A DNA stretch of 64,000 bases from Buchnera aphidicola (Aphis nasturtii). GTDB taxonomy: Bacteria > Pseudomonadota > Gammaproteobacteria > Enterobacterales > Enterobacteriaceae. The stretch is taken from the NCBI RefSeq assembly GCF_005083345.1, contig NZ_CP034888.1, positions 459,448-523,447 of the forward strand. The letters run 5' to 3'. Below the pieces are notes generated by a model. It saw only the letters and a program-made list of their open reading frames with translations, made no database searches and was not told the origin of the DNA. Position numbers and translations under genes: made by a program. How positions within the stretch are numbered: the first letter of the stretch is position 1; each line of letters begins with the position of its first letter. Positions 9,471 to 18,068 of this stretch are shown piece by piece.

Positions 9471-10569
9471 ATGATAGATATTAATATCATAAGTAATAAA
9501 ATTGAAACATTAAATCATCGGAAAAATGATTTGAAGAGGTATCTTTGACTATAATACAAAAAAATTAAGAATTTTAGAAATTAATTTAGAACTATTAAAT
9601 CCTGAAATATGGAAAATACAAAAATCTATATATAAATTAAATAAAGAAAAAAATTTATTAAATATCATTGTTGATAATATTAATAGAATTGAAACAAAAT
9701 TAAAAGAAACTAATATTTTTCTAGAGTTAGCTAAGGAAACCAAAGACAATACAGTCATGCAAGACATTATTAAAGAAGTCAAAAAAATTGAACAAAAAAT
9801 TAAAAAACTTGAATTTTATCGTATGTTTTCAAAAAAATATGATAATTGCAATTGTTATATTGATATACAATCTGGATCTGGTGGAACAGAATCACAAGAT
9901 TGGTCAAAAATATTATTAAGAATGTATTTAAAATGGTGCGATAAAAAGAAATTTAAAACTGAAATTATTGAAGAATCTATCGGTGAAATAGTGGGTATAA
10001 AATATGCTACAGTCCAGGTATTAGGAGCATACGCTTTTGGATGGTTAAGAACTGAAACTGGAATTCATCGTCTTATTAGAAAAAGTCCATTCGACTCGGG
10101 AAATAGAAGACATACTTCATTTAGTTCAGTTTTTATATATCCAGATATAGAAGAAAAAGTTAATGTTGAAATTAACTTATCTGACTTAAGAATAGATGTT
10201 TATAGAGCTTCTGGAGCCGGCGGTCAACATGTAAATCGAACAGAATCTGCAGTGCGAATTACTCATATCCCTACTAATCTTGTTACTCAATGTCAAAGTA
10301 ACAGATCTCAGCACAAAAATAAAGAACAAGCAATAAAACAAATGAAATCAAAATTATATAAATTACAAATGCAAAAAAAAAGAAAAGAACAAAATAAAAT
10401 AGAAAATAATAAATTAGATATTAGCTGGGGTCATCAAATACGTTCTTATATACTAGATCATTCAAAAATTAAAGATCTTAGAACAGGAATAGAAAAACAT
10501 GATGTACAATCTGTATTAAATGGTGATTTAGATGATTTCATTGAGCATAGTTTAATATTAGGATTATAG
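9471..10569 (+). CDS. prfB: Peptide chain release factor 2 (programmed +1 frameshift, join 9471..9545 and 9547..10569)
   Basis: RF2 terminates translation at UGA and UAA. An ATG at 9471 opens a 25-codon ORF (ending DLKRYL) that stops at an in-frame UGA (9546-9548). Skipping one base there (CTT TGA C read as CTT GAC) continues in frame as [16 protein letters not shown] to the stop at 10569. The total is 365 residues, as in E. coli. Seen in the long part: the UGA-recognising tripeptide SPF (in [15 protein letters not shown]) and the catalytic GGQ (in [16 protein letters not shown]). The autoregulatory frameshift signal is preserved. The lysS gene follows 8 bp later, so prfB-lysS is an operon as in E. 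coli. Confidence 0.97.
9534..9549 (+). promoter_or_regulatory. Programmed +1 frameshift signal of prfB
   Basis: The sequence AAGAGG TAT CTT TGA C places a Shine-Dalgarno-like AGAGG exactly 3 bases before the slippery CTT and the UGA stop, as in the E. coli prfB site (which has AGGGGG). When RF2 is scarce the ribosome pauses at UGA and slips +1, making full-length RF2. The internal SD is slightly weaker here than in E. coli. The mechanism is known for the family; its use here follows from the intact downstream frame. Confidence 0.93.
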
Positions 10570-10577
10570 AGGTTAAA

Positions 10578-12056
10578 ATGTTTAAAGAAAAAACAATAAG
10601 AAAAGAAAAATTAACTGAAATGAAAAAAAATGGATTTTCTTATCCAAACCATTTTAAAAAAAAAATAAATTCTATAACAATTCATAAAATATATGGAAAT
10701 AAAACAAATGATGAACTAAAAATAATGAATGTTCAAGTTTCTATTGCTGGTCGTATGATTAAAAGAAGAATTATGGGAAAAGCTGCTTTTTTTATATTAC
10801 AAGATATAGAAGGACAAGTACAAGTATATATACAAGAAAAATCAATTACATCTGAATTTTATCATAACGATTTTAAAAAATGGGATATTGGAGATATTTT
10901 AGGAGTAGATGGTTACTTATTTAAGACACAAACAAAAGAATTATCTGTTTATGCTAAAAATATTATAATACTCACCAAATCGTTAAAATCTTTTCCGGAT
11001 AAATTTCACGGGCTATTAAATCAAGAAAAACGTTATAGACAAAGATATTTAGATTTAATTAGTAATAATCAAATATACAATATTTTTAAACATCGTTCAA
11101 ATATTATTCAATTCATTCGAAAATTTATGATAGAAAATAAGTTTTTAGAAGTAGAAACTCCTATGCTACATAATATTCCTGGTGGCGCTTCTGCTCGTCC
11201 ATTTAAAACTCACCATAATGAAATAAATAAAACAATGTATTTAAGAATAGCGCCAGAACTGTATTTAAAAAAATTAATTATTGGAGGGTTTGAACGTATT
11301 TTTGAGCTAAATAGAAATTTTAGAAATGAAGGAGTTTCTACTAGACATAATCCTGAATTTACTATGATGGAAGCATATATCGCTTATTCAGATTATCAAT
11401 ATATGATGAAATTTACAGAAAAATTATTAAAAAATATAATAAATTATCTATTTAATAGTAATAAAATTATATATAAAGAACATTATATAAATTTTGAAAT
11501 ACCATTTTCTAAATTAACTATGAAGGAAGCTATTTTAAAATTTCATACCAATATTTCTTTTTCTGATTTAAAAAATTTAAAAAAAATTAAAAAAATTGCG
11601 AATAACATCAATATAGAAATAAACGAAAATTGGAATATCGGTCAAATAGAAAATGAAATTTTTGAAAAAACAGTAGAAAAACATTTAATCCAACCAACTT
11701 TTATTACTGAATACCCAGTAGAAGTCTCTCCGTTAGCTAGACGTAATAATATTAATCCGAAAATCACTGATAGATTCGAGTTATTTATTGCAGGATATGA
11801 AATAGGTAATGGATTTTCAGAATTAAATGATGCAGAAGATCAAAAAGATAGATTTTTAAACCAAATAAAAATGAAAAAAAAAGAAGAAAATAAAGATATT
11901 TTTTATGACGCAGATTATATAGAAGCATTACAATATGGATTACCTCCTACTTCAGGGCTAGGAATTGGAATAGATCGTTTAATTATGATACTAACTAATC
12001 AAAAAAGTATTCGAGAAGTAATTTTATTTCCTACCTTACGTTCATCTTTAAAATAA
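10578..12056 (+). CDS. lysS: Lysyl-tRNA synthetase, class II
   Basis: LysRS charges tRNA-Lys with lysine. The 492-residue product (E. coli LysS 505) has an N-terminal OB-fold anticodon-binding domain (VSIAGRMIKRRIMGKAAFF near 55-75), class II motif 2 with FRNEGVSTRHNPEFTMME near 248-265, and motif 3 GLGIGIDRL near 460. A GAGG ribosome-binding site overlaps the prfB stop codon, and only 8 bp separate the genes, so it is co-transcribed with prfB. It sits just before lysA, a lysine biosynthesis gene, with a 57-bp gap. Confidence 0.97.
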   Translation: MFKEKTIRKEKLTEMKKNGFSYPNHFKKKINSITIHKIYGNKTNDELKIMNVQVSIAGRMIKRRIMGKAAFFILQDIEGQVQVYIQEKSITSEFYHNDFKKWDIGDILGVDGYLFKTQTKELSVYAKNIIILTKSLKSFPDKFHGLLNQEKRYRQRYLDLISNNQIYNIFKHRSNIIQFIRKFMIENKFLEVETPMLHNIPGGASARPFKTHHNEINKTMYLRIAPELYLKKLIIGGFERIFELNRNFRNEGVSTRHNPEFTMMEAYIAYSDYQYMMKFTEKLLKNIINYLFNSNKIIYKEHYINFEIPFSKLTMKEAILKFHTNISFSDLKNLKKIKKIANNINIEINENWNIGQIENEIFEKTVEKHLIQPTFITEYPVEVSPLARRNNINPKITDRFELFIAGYEIGNGFSELNDAEDQKDRFLNQIKMKKKEENKDIFYDADYIEALQYGLPPTSGLGIGIDRLIMILTNQKSIREVILFPTLRSSLK

Positions 12057-12113
12057 AAATTATATATTTAAAATAAACTTATATGAATTTTAAAAAATTT
12101 AATAGGAGTAAAA

Positions 12114-13361
12114 ATGCCTCAATTAATCAACACAACTACAAGTAATCTTAATATTAAAAATATTAAATATCTCATAAAAAAATATCAATCTCCATTTTGG
12201 GTTTATGATGCAAATATCATTTATAATAAAATTCAATTATTAAAACAATTTGATATTATTAGATTTGCTCAAAAAGCTTGTTCTAATACTCATATTTTAC
12301 AATTAATGAGAAAAAATAATTTGAAAGTAGATGCTGTATCATTAGGGGAAATACAACGAGCTTTATCAGCTGGATTTAAAAAAAATAGTGATGAAATTAT
12401 TTTTACTGCAGATTTATTTGATAAAGAAACGCTATCTAAAATTATTAAATATAATATCCCAGTAAATGCAGGTTCATTAGATATGTTAAAACAGTTAGGA
12501 AGTATTTCTCCCGGTCATCATATTTGGTTGCGAATTAATCCTAAATTTGGTTATGGTCATAGCAAAAAAACAAATACTGGAGGAGAAAATAGCAAACATG
12601 GAATTTGGGATCCTAGTTTAGCAATTCCTATTATAAAGAAATATAATTTAAAATTAATAGGTTTACATATGCATATTGGTTCTGGTGTTAATTATGAACA
12701 TTTAAAAAAAGTTTGTCATGCAATGATAAAAAGTGCAATTCAAATAAATAAAAAAATAATATTTATCTCCGCAGGAGGTGGTTTGCCAATACCTTATAAA
12801 TTTAACGAAAAACCTATTAATATAAAAAAATATTTTGCTTTATGGGATCAAGCAAGAAATAAAATTTCTCAATTTTTAAAAACACCAATTCAATTAGAAA
12901 TCGAGCCAGGTAGATTTTTAGTAGCAGAATCAGGAGTATTAGTCTCTCAAGTAAGAGCAATTAAAAAAATGGGTAATAAAAATTTTGTTTTAATCGACGC
13001 AGGATTTAATGACTTAATGAGGCCAACAATGTATGGAAGTTATCATCATATATCTGTGATACCATCAAATAATAGAAAAATTAATGAATATAAAACCATC
13101 GAAACAGTTATAGGAGGTCCATTATGTGAATCAGGAGATATATTTACGCAAAAAGAAGGAGGAAATATAGAAACAAGAACATTACCTATAATGCAAATAG
13201 GAGATTATTTAATTTTTCATGATACAGGTGCATATGGTGCATCTATGTCATCTAATTATAATACTAGACCACTTATTCAAGAAATATTAATAGAAAATAA
13301 TACTTTTAAAACTATTAGAAGAAGACAAACCATTGAAGAATTATTAAGTTTAGAACAATAA
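12114..13361 (+). CDS. lysA: Diaminopimelate decarboxylase
   Basis: LysA carries out the last step of lysine synthesis, decarboxylating meso-diaminopimelate with pyridoxal phosphate. The 415-residue product (E. coli 420) has the PLP lysine at position 54 in FAQKACSN, the phosphate-binding glycines in SAGGGLP, EPGRFLV, and the C-terminal CESGDIF and GAYGASM motifs. A good SD (AGGAG) precedes the ATG. Lysine is an essential amino acid supplied to aphids, which explains its retention. It lies between lysS and lgt on the same strand. Confidence 0.97.
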   Translation: MPQLINTTTSNLNIKNIKYLIKKYQSPFWVYDANIIYNKIQLLKQFDIIRFAQKACSNTHILQLMRKNNLKVDAVSLGEIQRALSAGFKKNSDEIIFTADLFDKETLSKIIKYNIPVNAGSLDMLKQLGSISPGHHIWLRINPKFGYGHSKKTNTGGENSKHGIWDPSLAIPIIKKYNLKLIGLHMHIGSGVNYEHLKKVCHAMIKSAIQINKKIIFISAGGGLPIPYKFNEKPINIKKYFALWDQARNKISQFLKTPIQLEIEPGRFLVAESGVLVSQVRAIKKMGNKNFVLIDAGFNDLMRPTMYGSYHHISVIPSNNRKINEYKTIETVIGGPLCESGDIFTQKEGGNIETRTLPIMQIGDYLIFHDTGAYGASMSSNYNTRPLIQEILIENNTFKTIRRRQTIEELLSLEQ

Positions 13362-13401
13362 TCTATTTTATACAGATCTATTAATAAAAAGAGAATAAAA
13401 A

Positions 13402-14245
13402 ATGTATATTAATTTTCCAAAACTCAATCCTATTATTTTTTCTATTGGCCCTTTTTCTGCACATTGGTATGGTCTTATGTATGTTATTAGTTTTATTTTC
13501 GCTCTTGTGTACGGGAAGAAATTATTAAAAAAAAACGAAAAAAATTAAAATAGAATCTTATCTATACACTATTTTTTTAGGTTCTTGCATTGGAGGTAGA
13601 ATAGGATATATAATTTTTTATAATTTTTCATATTTTTCTCATCATATATTATGTTTATTTCATATTTGGGAAGGTGGGATGTCTTTTCATGGGGGATTGA
13701 TAGGGGCTATTATTAGTATGTATTATATTTCTATAAAAAATAAAATTAAAATTTTAACTCTTTCAGACTTTATAAGTCCTCTTATACCTTTTGGTTTAGG
13801 TGCTGGAAGATTAGGAAATTTAATCAATGAAGAATTATACGGACGTATTGCGCTAAATTTTCCATATGCAGTCATTTTCCATAGCACACAAAATCAAGAT
13901 TTAGCATTAGCATTAAAATATCCTCAGTTACTATTAATAATAGAAAAATATGGAGCATTACCTCGTCATCCTTCTCAAATTTATGAATTTATGTTAGAAG
14001 GCGTTTTATTATTTTTAATAATATACTTATATAATCAAAAAAAGAGACCTACAGGGAGTATTAGTGGTTTATTTTTAGTTAGCTATGGAATATTAAGGAT
14101 TTTTTCTGAAGTATTTCGTGAACCTGATCCTCAAATTGGATTAATTCAAAATTGTATTACAATGGGTCAAATTTTGTCAATTCCAATGATTATATTTGGA
14201 TTAATTATTATATTTATATCTTTTTATAAAAAAATTAAATTTTGA
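13402..14245 (+). pseudogene. lgt: Prolipoprotein diacylglyceryl transferase, frameshifted at a poly-A tract
   Basis: Lgt attaches diacylglycerol to the lipobox cysteine of prolipoproteins in the inner membrane. From the ATG at 13402 a 48-codon ORF reads [18 protein letters not shown] then [11 protein letters not shown], as in E. coli Lgt, but stops at 13546. The rest continues in the +1 frame (IESYLYTIF, GGRIGYIIFYNF, GGMSFHGGLIG, PLIPFGLGAGRLGN, LPRHPSQIYE) without a stop to 14245. The frames must meet inside the A9 (13527-13535) or A7 (13538-13544) tract; loss of one A would give an intact 280-residue protein. So it is formally broken but otherwise well preserved: a sequencing error, a young pseudogene, or a gene rescued by polymerase slippage. 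thyA follows 6 bp later, as in E. coli. Confidence 0.9.
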
Positions 14246-14251
14246 GATATT

Positions 14252-15046
14252 ATGAAAAAATACTTACAGTTAATAAAAAAAATAATTAAACATGGAAAAC
14301 CAAAAAATGATCGAACTGGAACAGGAACGTTATCTATTTTTGGACATAATATAAGATTTAATTTAAAAAAAGGATTTCCTCTTGTTACAACAAAAAAATG
14401 CTACATACCTGCTATTATTCACGAGCTTTTATGGTTTTTAAAAGGAGATACTAATATCAAATATCTTAATAAAAATAAAATATTTATTTGGGATAATTGG
14501 GCTGATCAATTTGGTGATCTTGGACCTATTTATGGGAAGCAATGGCGAAGTTGGAACGCATCAGATGGAAAAAAAATTGATCAAATAAAAAATATAATAA
14601 AACAATTAAAAAACAATCCTGATTCTCGTAGATTATTAGTATGTAGTTGGAACGTCGGAGAAATAGGTCAAATGTCTTTACCTCCTTGTCATATATTATT
14701 TCAATTTTATGTATTTCAAAATAAGTTAAGTTGCCAACTATATCAACGTTCTTGCGATGTTTTTCTAGGATTACCATTTAACATTGCAAGTTATTCAATG
14801 CTTACACATATGATAGCACAACAATGTAATTTTGAAGTTGATGAATTTATATGGACAGGTGGCGACATTCATTTATATAAAAATCATATTTCATTAGCAA
14901 AAAAACAACTTCTTCGAAATCCTCGAAAATTACCAAAATTAATAATATTAAACAAACCTAAGTCATTGTTTAATTATACTTTTGAAGATTTTAAAATTAT
15001 TAATTATAATCCTCATCCCTCCATTCATGGCGTAATATCTGTATAA
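14252..15046 (+). CDS. thyA: Thymidylate synthase
   Basis: ThyA methylates dUMP to dTMP using methylene-tetrahydrofolate. The product has 264 residues, the same as E. coli. Seen: [13 protein letters not shown] near the N-terminus, [11 protein letters not shown] (91-101), [10 protein letters not shown], and the catalytic cysteine at position 146 in [13 protein letters not shown]. The gene starts 6 bp after lgt, and a lgt-thyA operon is usual in enterobacteria. The reading frame is intact. Confidence 0.98.
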   Translation: MKKYLQLIKKIIKHGKPKNDRTGTGTLSIFGHNIRFNLKKGFPLVTTKKCYIPAIIHELLWFLKGDTNIKYLNKNKIFIWDNWADQFGDLGPIYGKQWRSWNASDGKKIDQIKNIIKQLKNNPDSRRLLVCSWNVGEIGQMSLPPCHILFQFYVFQNKLSCQLYQRSCDVFLGLPFNIASYSMLTHMIAQQCNFEVDEFIWTGGDIHLYKNHISLAKKQLLRNPRKLPKLIILNKPKSLFNYTFEDFKIINYNPHPSIHGVISV

Positions 15047-15114
15047 ACATCTTAAAAAATTAACTTCTTTATTTAAATTAAATATTGTAATAGTAGGATT
15101 AATATAATTAAAAA

Positions 15115-16434
15115 ATGAAAAATATATATATTAAAACTTGGGGCTGTCAAATGAATGAATATGATTCATCTATGATAGCAAGAAATTTAGAAAAAACAGG
15201 TAAATATTTTATCACTACAAAATCTGAACAAGCAGATATTTTAGTTTTGAATACTTGTTCAATCAGGGAAAAAGCTCAAGAAAAAGTTTTTCATCAATTA
15301 GGAAGATGGAAAAAATTAAAAGATACAAATCCCAATATTATCATTGCTGTTGGAGGCTGTGTAGCAACTCAAGAAGGTGAAGAAATTTTTAAAAGATCTA
15401 GATATGTAGATATTATATTTGGTACTCAAAGTTTACATAAATTACCTAAAATGATTAATGAAGTAGAAAAAAACAAAAAATTTGTCATTGATATTAGTTT
15501 TCCACAATTAGATAAATTTAATTATTCTTTACCAATTAAAAATAAAGGATACACAGCATCTATTTCAATAATGGAAGGATGTAATAAGTATTGTTCATTT
15601 TGTGTAGTACCATATACAAGAGGGAAAGAAATTAGTCGACCATCTGACGATATTTTATTTGAAATTTCAAATTTAGCTGAAAATGGTATAAGAGAAATTA
15701 ATTTATTAGGGCAAAATGTAAATGCATATGAAGGATCGACTTTTAATGGAAAAATTTGTTTTTTTTCCGAATTATTAAGATTAATTTCAGAAATAGATGG
15801 TATTGAAAGAATTCGTTTTACGACAAGTAATCCACTTGAATTTAGTGATGATATTATCGAAGTGTACAAAGATACTCCTAAACTAGTTAGTTTTTTGCAT
15901 TTACCGGTACAAAGCGGATCTAATAAAATATTACAACTTATGAAAAGATCATATACTACTGAAGAATATGAAAAAATTATTGAAAAACTAGTTAAAGCAC
16001 GTCCAAATATTCAAATTAGTTCTGATTTTATTGTCGGTTTTCCAGGTGAATCTAAAGAAGATTTTAAACAAACTATAAATTTTATAAAAAAAATTAATTT
16101 TGATATGAGCTATAGTTTTATATATTCAAGTAGACCAGGAACACCTGCATCAGAAATGAAAGATGAAATTAGTCTACAAGAAAAAAAAGAACGTTTGTAT
16201 ACATTACAAAATTGTATTAATAAACAAACTATGTCTTGGAGTAGAAGAATGTTAGGAAGTAAACAGTGTATTTTAGTAGAAGGTCAATCGAAAAAATATC
16301 CTATGAAATTATATGGAAAAACAGAAAATAATAGAATTGTGAATTTTGACGGAGAATCAAATATGATTGGAAAATTTGTCAAAGTAAAAATAAATGAAGT
16401 ACACACTCATATTTTAAACGGTATATTATTGTAA
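15115..16434 (+). CDS. miaB: tRNA-2-methylthio-N6-dimethylallyladenosine synthase MiaB
   Basis: MiaB is a radical-SAM methylthiotransferase that adds a 2-methylthio group to i6A37 of tRNAs reading UNN codons. The 439-residue product has the N-terminal cluster cysteines at 11, 48 and 82, the radical-SAM motif CNKYCSFC with cysteines at 156, 160 and 163, and a C-terminal TRAM-like segment. An intact frame and length suggest a working enzyme. ybeY follows 6 bp later; in E. coli ybeZ (phoH) lies between them and is absent here. Confidence 0.96.
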   Translation: MKNIYIKTWGCQMNEYDSSMIARNLEKTGKYFITTKSEQADILVLNTCSIREKAQEKVFHQLGRWKKLKDTNPNIIIAVGGCVATQEGEEIFKRSRYVDIIFGTQSLHKLPKMINEVEKNKKFVIDISFPQLDKFNYSLPIKNKGYTASISIMEGCNKYCSFCVVPYTRGKEISRPSDDILFEISNLAENGIREINLLGQNVNAYEGSTFNGKICFFSELLRLISEIDGIERIRFTTSNPLEFSDDIIEVYKDTPKLVSFLHLPVQSGSNKILQLMKRSYTTEEYEKIIEKLVKARPNIQISSDFIVGFPGESKEDFKQTINFIKKINFDMSYSFIYSSRPGTPASEMKDEISLQEKKERLYTLQNCINKQTMSWSRRMLGSKQCILVEGQSKKYPMKLYGKTENNRIVNFDGESNMIGKFVKVKINEVHTHILNGILL

Positions 16435-16440
16435 AAATAT

Positions 16441-16904
16441 ATGAAAAAAAAAGATTGTTTTATTTTAAACATACAAATAAATTGTAAAAACAAAGAAAAA
16501 ATACCAAAAAAAACAATGTTTAAAAAATGGATAAGAAAACTTTTATATAAAAAAAAAATATTAAAGTTATTACAATTAGAATTGTAGATGAAACAGAAAT
16601 AAAGAATTTAAATTTCAAATACAGAGGAAAAAATTGCTCAACAAATATTTTATCTTTTCAATTCAACTTTTTTGTTCAGAAAAATATAAAATTATTAGGA
16701 GATGTGATTTTATGTAAAAACATTATAGAACAAGAATCTATAAAATATAATAAAACATTAGAATCTCGTTGGGCGCATATGACTATACATGGAATACTTC
16801 ATCTATTAGGATATGATCATAAATATTATACAGAACAAAAAATTATGGAAAACATAGAAAATAACATTATGTTATCTTTGAATTACGAAGATCCATATTA
16901 TTAA
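16441..16904 (+). pseudogene. ybeY: Endoribonuclease YbeY, frameshifted at a poly-A tract
   Basis: YbeY is a zinc-dependent RNase needed for 16S rRNA maturation and ribosome quality control. An ATG at 16441 starts MKKKDCFILNIQINC and leads to KKWIRKLLYKKK, then runs out of frame at an A10 tract (16549-16558) and stops at 16585. One extra A there would join it to the downstream frame (IKVITIRIVDETEIKNL, STNILSFQF, LLGDVILCKNI, HGILHLLGYDH). That gives 154 residues (E. coli 155). The zinc motif H-x3-H-x5-H is intact, so the C-terminal half is still conserved. It may be a sequencing artefact, a recent inactivation, or a slippage-rescued gene. It sits between miaB and ybeX as in E. coli. Confidence 0.9.
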
Positions 16905-16996
16905 AAAATTAATAATTATTGAGAAAAATTATTTTAACCTAAGATTTTCTAACATAGAATAGTAAAATATATTTTTAAAATAGATAACTAAATATT

Positions 16997-17860
16997 ATGA
17001 GTGAAAAAGATGCAAAAAACTTAGAAAAAATTAATAAAAAAGGTTTTTTCTCTATTTTGTTCCATCATATCTTTCATGATGAACCTAAAAATAGAGAAGA
17101 ATTACTCGCGTTAATTAGAGATTCGGAACAAAATGAACTTATTGATCAAGATACATGTGATATGTTAGAAGGAGTTATACACATTGCAAAGAAAAAAATT
17201 AAAGAAATAATGATACCTAGAACGCAAATGATAATATTAAAATTAAATTATAATTTAAATAAATGTCTTGATGTTATCTTAGAATCTGCACATTCACGTT
17301 TTCCAGTAATGAATAGCGATAAAAACTATGTAGAAGGATTCTTAATTGCTAAAGATTTATTACCATTTGTAAGAAACTCAAATAAAAATTTTCATATTAA
17401 AAATATATTAAGACCAGCAGTTGTTGTTCCCGAAAGTAAATATGTAGATAGAATGTTAAAAGAGTTTCGTTTAAAACGAACACATATGGCAATAGTAATA
17501 GATGAATTTGGAGCAGTGTCTGGATTAGTTACTATAGAAGATATTCTTGAATTAATAGTTGGAGAAATTGAAGACGAATACGATGAAGAACAAAAAATAA
17601 ATATTCGCAAATTACAAGAAAATCTATTTTCTATTAAAGCACTTACAGAAATAAAAGAATTCAATGATTTTTTTCAAACTCATTTTAGTAACGAAGAAGT
17701 AGATACTATTGGCGGATTAGTAATGAAAGCATTTGGACATTTACCTAGCCATGGAGAAGATATTAATATTCATGGATATAATTTTAAAATATCTTCAGTA
17801 GACAGTAGAAAAATTATACAAATACATGTAACTATTCCAGAAAGTAAGATTTTAAAATAA
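16997..17860 (+). CDS. ybeX: CBS-domain protein YbeX (CorC/HlyC family)
   Basis: YbeX (also called CorC) has been linked to magnesium/cobalt efflux and to ribosome maturation. The 287-residue product (E. coli 292) has an acidic N-terminal segment, MIPRTQM leading into a pair of CBS domains (about 65-190) with HSRFPV and DEFGAVSGLVTIEDILE, and a C-terminal CorC-type domain (GGLVMKAFGHLP). There are no membrane segments. In E. coli lnt follows, but no such gene is present before leuS here. Confidence 0.93.
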   Translation: MSEKDAKNLEKINKKGFFSILFHHIFHDEPKNREELLALIRDSEQNELIDQDTCDMLEGVIHIAKKKIKEIMIPRTQMIILKLNYNLNKCLDVILESAHSRFPVMNSDKNYVEGFLIAKDLLPFVRNSNKNFHIKNILRPAVVVPESKYVDRMLKEFRLKRTHMAIVIDEFGAVSGLVTIEDILELIVGEIEDEYDEEQKINIRKLQENLFSIKALTEIKEFNDFFQTHFSNEEVDTIGGLVMKAFGHLPSHGEDINIHGYNFKISSVDSRKIIQIHVTIPESKILK

Positions 17861-18068
17861 AGTAAACACATTTTTAAAAGATATCTTATCATTTTACATT
17901 TATTTAAAGTATTTATATCTAAAAGAAATTGTTTTTTAATATGAATCAATCCTTAAAAAATTTTAATTTTTTATTAAAAATTCACTGAAAATAAAATTTT
18001 ATTTTTAATATAAAAAGTTGAAATTTCAATCTATTTTAAAACAATGTAAAATTATTATAGAGAAAATC

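Noticed and set aside
9549..9782. Minus-strand ORF of 77 codons in the 5' part of prfB
   Set aside because: It lies opposite the conserved RF2 N-terminal domain; it is a shadow.
14526..14777. Antisense ORF inside thyA, and similar ones inside miaB, ybeX, leuS, pgk, fba, clpX and lon
   Set aside because: They are on the opposite strand of well-conserved genes, have no recognisable protein features, and are expected by chance.
18018..18068. N-terminal extension of leuS from a TTG
   Set aside because: The 17 extra residues have no counterpart; the ATG at 18069 gives exactly the E. coli length and N-terminus.
17861..18068. Remnant of lnt between ybeX and leuS
   Set aside because: The 208-bp gap contains no recognisable Lnt sequence; the gene seems fully deleted.
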